A stretch of DNA of 64,000 nt from Streptococcus pneumoniae (lineage in GTDB: Bacteria; Bacillota; Bacilli; Lactobacillales; Streptococcaceae), in assembly GCF_001347015.1 (NCBI RefSeq), contig NZ_CFGI01000004.1:124001-188000 (forward strand). Reading direction: 5' to 3'. Each line of letters opens with the position of its first letter. Positions within the stretch are counted from its first letter, which is position 1. Made by a program: the position numbers and the translations under genes. The notes under the pieces are model-generated. The model saw only the letters and a list, made by a program, of their open reading frames with translations, had not been told where the DNA came from and ran no database searches. Below are positions 1 to 9,126 of the stretch, piece after piece.

Positions 1-1566
1 ACTGCCAATTGCATTAAAATAGTCACAAGAGGAATAAATGGATAGTTTTTCTAAATATTCAACAACAGACTGCCAATTTTCCCCATACAAAGCAGAAAAG
101 TATTCTTCAATCAATTCTTCATAACTTCTTGTCTTCTTCCAGAGCATTTGCCCCATAACATAATTAGGAAAATTATGAGGGAATCCGGCACGTAATTCTT
201 GACACGAAATGTACCCGTTCAAATGTAGGTTGGAAAGATAAGATACATCTCTGTAAATAGTTTGACTAATTTTCATATAGCCTAAATCGCCATAATGAGC
301 ACGCCCTAAAGGATAGTCATATACGAAACTATCTCCTTTAAATGTTTTTTGCCACTCAAAAAGATAAGATAAATTTTCTTCAAGAGAATTCGGAAGTATA
401 ATTTTATTACGCAGATAAGGTTTAGGCGTAGGTATGGAATTGTCAAAATCTACATCTGCATAACTCATTTCAAATGTTCTTGTAATCGGTGCAAACATCA
501 TGGTAAAGCGTTCAGGATTATCTATTTTTTCTTTCTGAGGTGCCCATAACAACTCATGGTAAAGCAGAAAACAAATCTTTGTATCTAATCCCTCACTCGT
601 TAAAGCCCTATCCAATTGATTGAGAATACGAATATACTGATCCGAAACCAATTCTTGTCTACAGTTTTCACATTCACAAATATTATTACGAGCATCCGAC
701 AACCATACATGTAAGTAATTCACATCAGGTCTTTTCTTGGCATAATCCGTAATAATTTCTACCATCTTATCAGCTACATCTGGATTTGAAAAATCCAGAC
801 TGGTTAAAATTGGAGCCGTACTAAATAGTTCTCGTTTCCCGTTTATTTCAGCAACATAGGGTTTCTTCTCCTCTGAAATACTAAGACCTGATTCCCAGCC
901 AAATTTTGAAGAGTAACCTAAAACCTCACCTGTCCATCCATGACCAACACGATGATGAATAAGACCTCTTTTTTGCAATTCTTTATCCAACCTATCACTC
1001 AATTCTTGTACTAATTCATTTGAGAATTTTTCTTTATTTAGATATGGATTAAACTCATGTTCATACCAACGTTTCAAAAAAGAGTAAGGATTTTCAAACT
1101 GGATGAAAAAACTATTCATTCCAATCTTAGGTAGCCAATCAATAAAATCTAGTATATTTTCAAATGAATCCGCTCCCTCTATACATACTCCCCTATGATA
1201 GTAACTGGCTGTTTCATCTATAGATAGCTGTTTATCTAAAAAATCTTCAAATCGTAACTCTGGAACAAAGTCATGTCCGCGCCCTGGTCTAGTATACACA
1301 ACCCCAAATTCATGAAACATTCGGTAAATTCCAATAAGTAAACCTACAATTGTATTAGACTCAATTCTCCCCTTACCCTTGTCTAATGAGATAAGAACAT
1401 GGTCTTTTCTATCCTCTTTATTGACTAATCCTACAAAAATATCCGCTTCCTTCTCCTCGACAAGTTCTATGTCAGTCTTAAAGACCCGATTCATATAGTA
1501 ACTTAATTCCTCTAAGGCAAAGCTAGAATAAGCATTTTTCTGCTGATCAAATACTCTGATAACCAT
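1..1566 (-). CDS. DUF4838 family protein, C-terminus outside the window
   Basis: The frame is open from an ATG at 1566 to the window edge, giving 522 residues without a stop, so the C-terminus is missing. A CECENCRQ-type cysteine cluster sits near residue 300, as I recall for DUF4838 proteins, a family resembling carbohydrate-active enzymes with a barrel domain. No signal peptide is seen, so it is probably cytoplasmic. Its ATG begins one base after the stop codon of the PTS permease, so the two are co-transcribed and translationally linked. An intracellular glycan-processing role is inferred from this context; the reaction is unknown. Confidence 0.8.
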   Translation of the reverse strand, partial: MVIRVFDQQKNAYSSFALEELSYYMNRVFKTDIELVEEKEADIFVGLVNKEDRKDHVLISLDKGKGRIESNTIVGLLIGIYRMFHEFGVVYTRPGRGHDFVPELRFEDFLDKQLSIDETASYYHRGVCIEGADSFENILDFIDWLPKIGMNSFFIQFENPYSFLKRWYEHEFNPYLNKEKFSNELVQELSDRLDKELQKRGLIHHRVGHGWTGEVLGYSSKFGWESGLSISEEKKPYVAEINGKRELFSTAPILTSLDFSNPDVADKMVEIITDYAKKRPDVNYLHVWLSDARNNICECENCRQELVSDQYIRILNQLDRALTSEGLDTKICFLLYHELLWAPQKEKIDNPERFTMMFAPITRTFEMSYADVDFDNSIPTPKPYLRNKIILPNSLEENLSYLFEWQKTFKGDSFVYDYPLGRAHYGDLGYMKISQTIYRDVSYLSNLHLNGYISCQELRAGFPHNFPNYVMGQMLWKKTRSYEELIEEYFSALYGENWQSVVEYLEKLSIYSSCDYFNAIGS

Positions 1567-1567
1567 C

Positions 1568-2890
1568 TTATTCCCCTCCAACAGTAGCTTTTTCTTTTTC
1601 AAGATTGCGTTTATCTGCAATTTTGAAGAATGGATAATAAATTGCCACAGAAACCAAAATTAAAACAACTTGTAATAGAGCTCCTCGCCAACTAGCCCCT
1701 GTCGCAAGGAATCCTCCTATGATCGGTGGCATTGTCCACGGAAGAATTACACCTGTTGTATAAGGTACTAATCCTACAGCCATTGATACATAGGTAATTA
1801 AGGCATTGATTGTAGGAGTAGCAATAAACGGAATCAGCATAATCGGATTTAAAACCGTTGGAAACGTAAATAGAATAGCTGTATTGATATTAAAGATAGA
1901 CGGTATAATAGCTAGCTTACCTAATGTTTTATTAGCACGACTCTTACTAAATAGGAAGAGACAAATCGCAAGACCAATAGTCGCTCCACCGCCACCAATA
2001 AATACAAATAAATCTTTAAACGGTAATGTAATAATGTGTTGTAGGGTTTGTCCTGCAGCCACAGCTTCTTGGTTTTCTGTAGTAAATTGTAACCAAACTG
2101 GATCTACAAAAGCATTTAAAACTTGTCCCCCGTTAACTCCACAGAACCAAAAGAATGAGTTTACAATAACACATAAAATCATACCTGGAAGTGTTCCTGC
2201 AATTAACTTAAGCGGCGTTCCAACAATTGCACCTAAAAGTCCGTTGAGACCTCCTGCAACTCCTGCTGCTTCCAGACCTTTTAAGACCAAAGCCCACAAA
2301 ACAAAAGTAGTAAAACCAGGTAAAAGAGCTGAAAATGATTTACTGACCACATCTGGGACACCATTTGGCATTTTTATCGTAATTCCGCGTTGGATAAAAA
2401 TACGATAAATCTCTGCTGTAACCAATCCAATGGTAATCGCCATAAACAAAGAAGACGCATTCAGGCTAGAAAATGGTATTGCGCCGCCAAATAACTGCTT
2501 GACCTGCTCCCCATTTTTATCATAAACCATACTTGAAAAACGAGGGGCCATCAATACAAAACTGGATAAGGCTATGATCCCTGCAGACGGACCATCTGTA
2601 CCATATCCTTCCGACAACCTGTAGGCAATACCGAAACAAGCGACCAAGGAGATAATCGCTACTGTTGACTGATTCATAGTTGTCAAGATACTTAGCAATC
2701 CAACACTATTCAGCCAATTTGTAAAAGCCTCTTGAGGCCAACTGATTAGAATAAGAAATAAAGAGCCGACTAAAATCAAAGGCATTGCCATCATAAATCC
2801 TTCACGAATAGCTTTCAAATGCCGTTGGTTACCAACTTTTTCACCAAACGGAGCGACTTTCGTTTCTAAAAACGTTAAAATATTGTTCAT
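1568..2890 (-). CDS. PTS sugar permease IIC, lactose/cellobiose family
   Basis: Integral membrane IIC subunit (440 aa) of a phosphotransferase system; it carries a sugar across the membrane while it is phosphorylated. The N-terminus (FLETKVAPFGEKVGNQRHL) and the many hydrophobic segments are typical of CelB-like permeases, and the length is normal for the family. A GTG at 2893 lies directly before the ATG at 2890; the AGGAG box is about 8 bases from the ATG and only 5 from the GTG, so I chose the ATG. IIA and IIB partners are not in the window. The downstream DUF4838 gene and the divergent ROK regulator suggest a dedicated sugar locus. The substrate cannot be read from sequence. Confidence 0.93.
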   Translation of the reverse strand: MNNILTFLETKVAPFGEKVGNQRHLKAIREGFMMAMPLILVGSLFLILISWPQEAFTNWLNSVGLLSILTTMNQSTVAIISLVACFGIAYRLSEGYGTDGPSAGIIALSSFVLMAPRFSSMVYDKNGEQVKQLFGGAIPFSSLNASSLFMAITIGLVTAEIYRIFIQRGITIKMPNGVPDVVSKSFSALLPGFTTFVLWALVLKGLEAAGVAGGLNGLLGAIVGTPLKLIAGTLPGMILCVIVNSFFWFCGVNGGQVLNAFVDPVWLQFTTENQEAVAAGQTLQHIITLPFKDLFVFIGGGGATIGLAICLFLFSKSRANKTLGKLAIIPSIFNINTAILFTFPTVLNPIMLIPFIATPTINALITYVSMAVGLVPYTTGVILPWTMPPIIGGFLATGASWRGALLQVVLILVSVAIYYPFFKIADKRNLEKEKATVGGE

Positions 2891-2924
2891 CACCGGAACT
2901 CCTTTTTTTATTTTTTATAAATTA

Positions 2925-2953
2925 AATATACCACTAACAGAAAGCGTTGTCAA
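2925..2953 (-). promoter_or_regulatory. Promoter of the PTS gene with overlapping cre-like site
   Basis: On the minus strand a TTGACA (2948-2953) and a TATATT (2925-2930) are 17 bases apart. A cre-like palindrome at 2939-2952 (AGAAAGCGTTGTCA) fits the CcpA consensus at 13 of 14 positions and covers part of the -35 box. Catabolite repression of the permease operon is inferred. Confidence 0.7.
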
Positions 2954-2969
2954 TATATTTTTTGCTGTT

Positions 2970-2998
2970 TTTACAATATTTTTTTCTTTGTATATAAT
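2970..2998 (+). promoter_or_regulatory. Promoter of the ROK regulator gene
   Basis: TTTACA at 2970-2975 and TATAAT at 2993-2998 are 17 bases apart. It lies back-to-back with the PTS promoter, and a strong AAAGGAGG ribosome binding site precedes the ATG at 3058. Confidence 0.75.
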
Positions 2999-3057
2999 AA
3001 TAATTTTAATTGATTTTTTCTTATGTTTAATATAAAATAAACCAAAGGAGGAAACAA

Positions 3058-4281
3058 ATGATTACAAAACAATCAGCCTTTTTACAAAATAGAGCCACTA
3101 TACTGGAGTTTCTATATCGAAATCCAGCAACATCTCGTACAGATATTGTTAATGAAACAGGACTTACTCCAGCAACAACGACTAACATCATAAAAGAGCT
3201 AAGTGAACAGTCCCTCATATACGAAACTGGTGATGAATTTAGCGAGTTTTCCGGATCTGGAAGACGTAGAAAAACTATTTCTATCACAGATAATATTCCG
3301 TATATTGTTGGAGGTATTGAAATAAACGTCCTAGGTATCTTTCTCAGTCTATGTGACTTACAAGGGAAAACTCTTTTCGAGACAGAAATTTTGAATGAAG
3401 ATTATCCTATTTCAGAAATCAATTCCACCATTACCAATATGATAAAAACAGCTATAGAGTACGTCCCTTTGGAAACAAAATTACTTGGATTTGGCTTATC
3501 AATACCTGGACATTATAACAAAGACTCCGGAAGCATCATTACAAACAACCCCATATGGGAATCATTTAATTTATTAAATGTAATTAAAGATTTCAATTTT
3601 CCTTTTATTGTAAAAAATAATATCGATTGTATGGCTATAGGACAATACCTTTTTAATCCACACAATACCCCCGATAACTTTATTTTCCTACACGCTGGAT
3701 TAGGTATTTACACTTCCTTTTTCACAAAAGAAAAAATAGGAGCCTCTAAAAATCCTTATATCGGAGAAATTGGACACACCATTGTCGAATTGAATGGGCA
3801 ATATTGTGAATGTGGAAAAAAAGGTTGTTTACAAGCATATATTTCTGATGCTTGGTTAATCAAACATGCCCAATTATTATTTAAAAATTCTCAACTAACT
3901 GTGCTAAAAAGCCTTGTAAAAACTGAAAAAGACATTCATTTAGATACCCTTTTAACAGCTTACAACTTAGGCGACTCCGCTTTACGTCAACAAATTGATA
4001 AAGGAGTCAATTTATTGGCCACTTCTATTGCAAATCTTCTCCTCATCAATCCTGCTGATAAAATCTATATCAACAGTCAATTGCTTAATTATCAACCTTT
4101 CACTCATGAAGTCAGGGATAAAATCCAAGATCAGCTCCACTTCGTTCCCTTTACTCGTAATATAGAAATTGAAATTTTACCTTACAACAAACATCGTGGA
4201 AGTATAGGAGCTTGTGCATTAGCTATCGTTGCTTTTTTCATAGAGCATAGCAATGTATTACAAGATATTATTTCACCTTAA
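3058..4281 (+). CDS. ROK family transcriptional regulator (NagC/XylR-like)
   Basis: 407 aa protein with an N-terminal winged helix-turn-helix (about residues 10-60, containing TSRTDIVNETGLTPATTTN) followed by a ROK sugar-kinase-like domain. The ROK zinc motif CECGKKGC is present near residue 260. With the HTH present it should be a sugar-responsive repressor rather than a kinase. It is transcribed divergently from the PTS permease across a 167-base gap holding both promoters and a cre-like site, so it most likely controls that operon and itself. The inducer is unknown. Confidence 0.9.
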   Translation: MITKQSAFLQNRATILEFLYRNPATSRTDIVNETGLTPATTTNIIKELSEQSLIYETGDEFSEFSGSGRRRKTISITDNIPYIVGGIEINVLGIFLSLCDLQGKTLFETEILNEDYPISEINSTITNMIKTAIEYVPLETKLLGFGLSIPGHYNKDSGSIITNNPIWESFNLLNVIKDFNFPFIVKNNIDCMAIGQYLFNPHNTPDNFIFLHAGLGIYTSFFTKEKIGASKNPYIGEIGHTIVELNGQYCECGKKGCLQAYISDAWLIKHAQLLFKNSQLTVLKSLVKTEKDIHLDTLLTAYNLGDSALRQQIDKGVNLLATSIANLLLINPADKIYINSQLLNYQPFTHEVRDKIQDQLHFVPFTRNIEIEILPYNKHRGSIGACALAIVAFFIEHSNVLQDIISP

Positions 4282-5360
4282 TATATTAGAAATCTATAGA
4301 CCTGTTTAAATCAACTATAACCTGTAGTAAATATCTCGTATTTAGACAATATGAAAACAAGACGACTTCCATATAGGAAACCGCCTTCTCGCTATGTTGC
4401 ATGAAACTGTAAAAATAGATGAAATTGATAGCGGTAGTCAGATCAAGAGACATCGTAACTCTAAAAAGTCACAATATATAAGTTCATCCTCGGAAAAATA
4501 TCATTCTAATTATTGAAATGCCTACATGAAAAGAAACGTTAAATGCTCATGAAACAACGAATACAGGTATCAAAACTGTGACAAAACAAGTCCCTAAATT
4601 TACTAAAGACACTGCTCAACTTTACACCTGTAAATGGTTGTTGTATAATAAAGTTACAAAGATGTACGACCACACTGTTGTAAATCATAGTATTCGCGAA
4701 TATATTACTGATAGCATTTCTACAAATACAAGTATAGGGATTGGATGAGATTCAAACGAAATATGTCAGTGTTTTGGCATTCCTAGCCTTTATATCATTT
4801 AAAGAATTGTATAGACAAAATTTTTCCCAATGCAGACACTCGTAACAACTGCTTCATTTTTCTACCAACATATTTAGGAACGGGATAAGATACAAGAGGA
4901 TCAATCCATAAATCAGTTCTATACCAATCTAAGACAAATAAGCTAAAAAAAACGATTGATAATAAGCAAATGGATTCCAAATTTTCTCTATCTGCTCATT
5001 TTAATAAACAATACTAGTGTAACTATCCTTCCAGTCAGAAACTTGTCAAATCACACCGAAAATTCTTCTAAAATTTATCTCGTTAGACAATCAAGCAAAA
5101 ACTCAACGATAGTACAAACATTATCATACAGGATTGACTTCCTAAATTATATACTTTAGTAAGGTTCTTGGATAAGAAAAAAGGTTCATTTTACATTTCT
5201 AAACACTCTTTTCTAAGATGAAAAACAGAATTTTTCGATTGTGATTTAAAGCAACAAGATAATTTTCAGTATCATCCTATAGATACGAGCTAATTAAGAA
5301 AAACTACATTTTTAAATATAAACTACAATAAGATAAACTAAATTTCATAGGAGGAAGACA
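4282..5360. other. Gene-poor, decayed accessory stretch
   Basis: About 1.1 kb without a gene having start, ribosome site and plausible product. One plus-strand frame stays open for 72 codons (4530-4748) but has only an internal ATG, so it may be a relic of a lost gene; I do not recognise it. The short frames at 4795-4980 and 4956-5159 look like chance. The stretch is AT-rich and lies next to the site where some pneumococci carry a pilus islet. Confidence 0.5.
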
Positions 5361-5645
5361 ATGGATTGGTACGATTATATGATACAGGCATCCAAACAAT
5401 CACAATTCAACGCAAGCCATTGGTTTCGCTATTTGCGAAAAGTTATTTTTGAAGACTATTCTTATTTAACAAACCAAGATGTAGAAAAGTTGCTAGACTC
5501 CAAAGAACTAACCCATTTTCAAAAAATTAGCTTGAAGTATGCCTTTCAAGAGCATACTCCAACTCATAAATATGTGATTTCATTAAATAAACCTGCTAAG
5601 TTAACCAATGTTCAAAAATTGATGGAGAAATACAAGCATGGATAA
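5361..5645 (+). CDS. Small hypothetical protein, partner of the next gene
   Basis: 94 aa, with an AGGAGG box about 8 bases before the ATG. I do not recognise a family. It is polar and rich in lysine and aromatic residues, with no signal peptide or membrane segment. Its last codons overlap the start of the nucleotidyltransferase-like gene by 8 bases (ATGGATAA), so the two are translationally coupled. That arrangement resembles a toxin-antitoxin or accessory pair, but this is inference. Confidence 0.7.
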   Translation: MDWYDYMIQASKQSQFNASHWFRYLRKVIFEDYSYLTNQDVEKLLDSKELTHFQKISLKYAFQEHTPTHKYVISLNKPAKLTNVQKLMEKYKHG

Positions 5646-6195
5646 AATGAAACCGGTCTTCCAAGCCCTAAATAAGGAATTAATTCAGGAAAATCTGACT
5701 TTAACAATTATCTGTGTCGGTGGTTATGTCTTAGAATATCATGGTTTGCGTGCCACACAAGATGTTGATGCTTTTTATGACCAAAATCAGAAAATCAATG
5801 AAATTATTGCTCGTGTAGGAAAACAGTTTAATCTTAACACCCACGAAGAGTTATGGCTCAACAATCATGTTGCAAATATGAACAAACAACCTCCCTTAAG
5901 TTTATGTGAATCCTTGTACTCATTTGAGAATCTGACTGTTTTAGTAGTCCCTATTGAGTATGTGTTAGGAATGAAGATGATGAGTATCAGGGAACAGGAT
6001 TTAAAAGATATTGGTGCAATTATTAAATACAAAAACTTTCATTCACCATTCGATACCTTTAAATATTTAAAAGACATGGGATTTGATACTATTGACCTCT
6101 CTGTTCTCTTAGAAGGTTTTAGTTATGCTTATGGTATGGATTGGTTAGAAAATTTTTTTAAAGAAAATCAAGATAAACTTCGCGAATTTTATTAA
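5638..6195 (+). CDS. Nucleotidyltransferase-like protein (DUF6036 type)
   Basis: 185 aa. Near residue 28 it has the nucleotidyltransferase-fold signature GGYVLEYHGLRATQDVDAF: a glycine pair followed by a DxD metal-binding pair, as in DUF6036 and AbiEii/MNT-like proteins. The rest is probably helical. It overlaps the preceding 94 aa gene by 8 bases. A second in-frame ATG at 5647 is possible, but a GGAG box upstream supports 5638. Such proteins are known as toxins of type IV or MenT-like systems or as orphan transferases; which applies here cannot be decided. Confidence 0.75.
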   Translation: MDKMKPVFQALNKELIQENLTLTIICVGGYVLEYHGLRATQDVDAFYDQNQKINEIIARVGKQFNLNTHEELWLNNHVANMNKQPPLSLCESLYSFENLTVLVVPIEYVLGMKMMSIREQDLKDIGAIIKYKNFHSPFDTFKYLKDMGFDTIDLSVLLEGFSYAYGMDWLENFFKENQDKLREFY

Positions 6196-6242
6196 CAGTA
6201 TCAAACAAGATGATTGTCAATTAGCCAGTCGTCTTGTTTTTA

Positions 6243-6312
6243 TGATGAAATGAAATAAAATCTGAACAAATCGCTTAGAGAATTCCAGTCAATTTCTAGC
6301 ACTGTTTGAGAT
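6243..6312 (+). repeat. Degenerate RUP-like copy
   Basis: The stretch follows the order of the intact RUP next to it (AAATGAAATAA, then ACAAATCG, then CAGTCAATTTCTA) but with many changes. It reads as an older, decayed RUP copy in the same orientation. Confidence 0.45.
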
Positions 6313-6321
6313 GTTTCAGTG

Positions 6322-6431
6322 GACTATAGTAAAATGAAATAAGAATAGGACCAATCGATCAGGACAGTCAAATCGATTTCTAACAATGTTTTAGAAATAA
6401 AGGTGTACTATTCTAGTTTCAATCTATTATA
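6322..6431 (+). repeat. RUP element (repeat unit of pneumococcus)
   Basis: About 110 bases with the RUP features I recall: it begins ACTATAGTAAAATGAAATAA, contains AATCGATCAGGACAGTCAAA and ends CTAGTTTCAATCTATTATA. RUPs are thought to be moved by IS630-type transposases. Outside it lie an 8-base inverted pair AGTGGACT (6318-6325) and AGTCCACT (6442-6449). Confidence 0.85.
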
Positions 6432-6511
6432 TTTCATATTCAGTCCACTATTCCTTCCCAAAAACATTGCATATTGCGCCGAAGGAATTGCTCACACTAT
6501 CCCAAGCACAA

Positions 6512-6537
6512 AACCCTCAGTCGATTGACCGAGGGTT
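6512..6537 (-). terminator. Terminator of pfl
   Basis: Stem AACCCTC/GAGGGTT with an inner GTC/GAC pair, 26 bases after the pfl stop codon. The following T-run on the minus strand is short (TTTTGT). Confidence 0.65.
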
Positions 6538-6563
6538 CCTTATTTCATTATTCAAGAACTTGA

Positions 6564-8888
6564 TTAGCTCAATGCGTCCAAGGCATCATCCATTGAAAGA
6601 ACTTCGTGGAAGACACGTTGTGTCAATTCAGTTTTTTGTTCTGGAGTCAGGTATTTAGTGTTTACACAGTATCCAGAGATACGTACGATAACGTCTTCAC
6701 CTGACATGATCTTTTCGTAAACATCGTTCAAGTCCATAACGTTCAAGTTAACGTGTTGTCCACCGTTTTCAAAGTAACCATCAAGGATTGTTACCAAGTT
6801 ATCAACTTGTTCGTCACGAGTCTTACCAAGAGCGCGAGGTGATACTTGTGTAGTCAATGAGATACCGTCAGCTGCATAACTAAAGTCAAGGCTAGAAAGT
6901 GAGTTCAAGTTTTGCAACCAACCACCTTTAGCTTTGTTAGATGGGTTAGCACCTGGTGAGAAGAATTCAAGTTTAGACAAGTTCACAGAACCATCTTCGT
7001 TGAGGTATACACCTTTGTGGACTGGTGAGTTACCAGTTTGTTTAGAGTAAGCAACGTTAGATGTGATTGTCAAAAGTGATACAGTAGCTTCTGCGTCTTT
7101 GTAAAGTTTGTGGCTACGTAGACGAGTTGTGTAAGCTTCGATCAACCATTCTGCCAATTCGTTTGAACGTGGGTCATCTTCACCCCAACGTGGGTATTCA
7201 CCAATTGTTTCGTAATCGTAGATATAGCCATTTTCATCACGGATTGGTTTAACTGTAGCGTATTTGATAGCTGACAATGTATCAACTGTGTTAGCAAATC
7301 CACAGATACCGAATCCCATGTTGGCACGTTGTTTAGTTGGCAAGAAGGCCATTTGAACAGCTTCGTAGTTGTACTTATCAGTCATGTAGTGGATGATGTT
7401 CAAAGCGTCTACGTAAGTGTCAGTCAACCAGTCAAGAGATTTTTCAAAGTTAGCTTTAACTGATTCAAATTCAAGAACTTCGTCACGGATTGGTTCGATG
7501 TCAAATACTTTGTAGTCTTTGTGAACATCGTCGTAACCACCGTTCAAACCAGTAAGAAGGGCTTTCAATACGTTTACACGCGCACCGAAGTACTGGATGT
7601 TGTGGCGTTGTTCTTCATTTTCTGGGTCAAGTGGAGACACACAGCATGAAATACAGCTCATTTCACCATATCCGTCTTTAGCCATTGTTGTTACACCTTC
7701 GTATTGGATTGAAGAGTGTTTGTGGCTCATGTGCATACAGTAGCGACGGAAGTTGTATGGCAATTTGTCAGTCCAAAGAACTGTCAAGTTTGGTTCTGGT
7801 GAGTTACCGATGTTGTCAAGAGTGTTCAAGAAACGGTAGTCCATCTTAGTAACACGGTGACGACCGTCGTTACCCATACCAGCCATAGAAGTTGTGATGA
7901 AAGTTGGGTCACCTGAGTACAATTGGTCATAAGCTTTTGTACGAGCAAATTTAACTGTACGAAGTTTCATAACGAAATCATCAACGAATTCTTGGATTTC
8001 TGATTCAGTAAATGTACCACGAGCAAGGTCACGTTCTGCAAAGATGTCCAATACGATTGGCACACGTCCTAGAGATGTTGCAGCACCGTTGATAACACGG
8101 CAGACAGACATGAAGGCGATGTTAACCCATTGGATTGCTTCTTTAACGTTCATCGCTGGTTTGCGAACGTCAACTCCATAAAGGTCACCCAAGCGAACAA
8201 CTTGTTGCAATGCTTGGTATTGAAGATTGATTTCTTCACGAAGACGGATTGTTTCTTCATCGATTTCTTCGATTGCATTCCAGTCATTTACTTTTTCTTG
8301 CATCAAGTAGTCTGCACCGTAAAGAGCAAGACGTGCGTAAACACCGATGATACGTCCGCGTGAGTATGCGTCTGGAAGACCAGTTACAGTGTGAGCATGA
8401 CGAGCGCGACGGATGTTTGAAGTGTAAGCACGGAAGATACCGTCGTTAACTGTTGTTACGTATTTAGTAAAGATTTCGTGAACAGCTGGGTCTGGTTCGT
8501 ATCCATTTTCTTTCAAAGTAGTTTCAGCCATACGGATACCACCTTTTGGCATGAAGTTCAATTTGAAGAGTTCATCGTTTTGGATACCGAAGATAACTTC
8601 GTTTTCTTTGTCGATAAATCCTGCTGGGATATCAGCGATAGATGTTGGACGAGTGTCCATTGGGAAACGAGTTTCTTCGTAGTGAGCCTTAGTTTCTTCT
8701 ACAATTTTTTTGATGTGAAGTGAACGTTCTGTTGGTCCTGCGAGGAAGCTTTCGTCTCCATCGTAAGGTGTGTAGTTAGCTTGTACGAAGCGTGATACAC
8801 TTGCTTTTTCTTTCCAATCTACGCCTTTGAAGCCTTCCCAAGCTTTGTCAAAAATATCTTGTGCTTCAACAACTGTTTTAACAACCAT
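6564..8888 (-). CDS. pflB: Pyruvate formate-lyase
   Basis: Glycyl-radical enzyme (774 aa) that splits pyruvate with CoA into acetyl-CoA and formate in mixed-acid fermentation. The catalytic cysteine pair is in CISCCVSP and the radical glycine in VRISGYCVN near the C-terminus. The ATG at 8888 ([10 protein letters not shown]) follows a GAGGA box; an upstream ATG 12 codons earlier has no such site and is rejected. It needs a PFL-activating enzyme, which is not in this window. It is a single-gene unit with its own promoter, a cre-like site and a terminator. The DNA polymerase IV gene is divergent. Confidence 0.97.
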   Translation of the reverse strand: MVVKTVVEAQDIFDKAWEGFKGVDWKEKASVSRFVQANYTPYDGDESFLAGPTERSLHIKKIVEETKAHYEETRFPMDTRPTSIADIPAGFIDKENEVIFGIQNDELFKLNFMPKGGIRMAETTLKENGYEPDPAVHEIFTKYVTTVNDGIFRAYTSNIRRARHAHTVTGLPDAYSRGRIIGVYARLALYGADYLMQEKVNDWNAIEEIDEETIRLREEINLQYQALQQVVRLGDLYGVDVRKPAMNVKEAIQWVNIAFMSVCRVINGAATSLGRVPIVLDIFAERDLARGTFTESEIQEFVDDFVMKLRTVKFARTKAYDQLYSGDPTFITTSMAGMGNDGRHRVTKMDYRFLNTLDNIGNSPEPNLTVLWTDKLPYNFRRYCMHMSHKHSSIQYEGVTTMAKDGYGEMSCISCCVSPLDPENEEQRHNIQYFGARVNVLKALLTGLNGGYDDVHKDYKVFDIEPIRDEVLEFESVKANFEKSLDWLTDTYVDALNIIHYMTDKYNYEAVQMAFLPTKQRANMGFGICGFANTVDTLSAIKYATVKPIRDENGYIYDYETIGEYPRWGEDDPRSNELAEWLIEAYTTRLRSHKLYKDAEATVSLLTITSNVAYSKQTGNSPVHKGVYLNEDGSVNLSKLEFFSPGANPSNKAKGGWLQNLNSLSSLDFSYAADGISLTTQVSPRALGKTRDEQVDNLVTILDGYFENGGQHVNLNVMDLNDVYEKIMSGEDVIVRISGYCVNTKYLTPEQKTELTQRVFHEVLSMDDALDALS

Positions 8889-8943
8889 GTTAATGTCCTC
8901 TTTTTTCTTTCTAGTAACAACCATCTGTTACATTCATGAGTCA

Positions 8944-8970
8944 AGTATACCATACAGTAACCGATTTCAA
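8944..8970 (-). promoter_or_regulatory. pfl promoter with cre-like site
   Basis: Minus-strand TTGAAA (8965-8970) and extended -10 TGGTATACT (8944-8952) with a 15-base spacer. A cre-like site at 8956-8969 (read TGAAATCGGTTACT on the minus strand) matches the CcpA consensus at 13 of 14 positions and lies between the two boxes. Confidence 0.65.
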
Positions 8971-9087
8971 CAAGTGAAAATTCCCTATTTTTACACTTTC
9001 TTTTCTAAAACAGTCTACATTTTATTTCAAACTGTATTATATTTTTGAAAAAATAAAGTCCTTTTTTCTTTTTTTCAGAAAAAAGGG

Positions 9088-9093
9088 TATAAT
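9088..9093 (+). promoter_or_regulatory. -10 box of dinB promoter
   Basis: TATAAT at 9088-9093, 33 bases before the dinB ATG; no clear -35 hexamer was found. No LexA- or HdiR-like operator was recognised. Confidence 0.5.
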
Positions 9094-9126
9094 AAAAGAA
9101 AATAAGCAGTAAAAAAGGTGCTAGAC

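Noticed and set aside
1806-2408. 200-residue plus-strand frame inside the PTS permease gene
   Set aside because: Antisense shadow of a membrane protein gene, with no ribosome site or recognisable family.
4530-4748. Open frame considered as a bacteriocin-like precursor
   Set aside because: No start codon, leader or modification genes; only kept as a possible relic.
8889-8924. ATG 12 codons upstream of pfl
   Set aside because: No ribosome site; the extra residues are not part of the PFL family.
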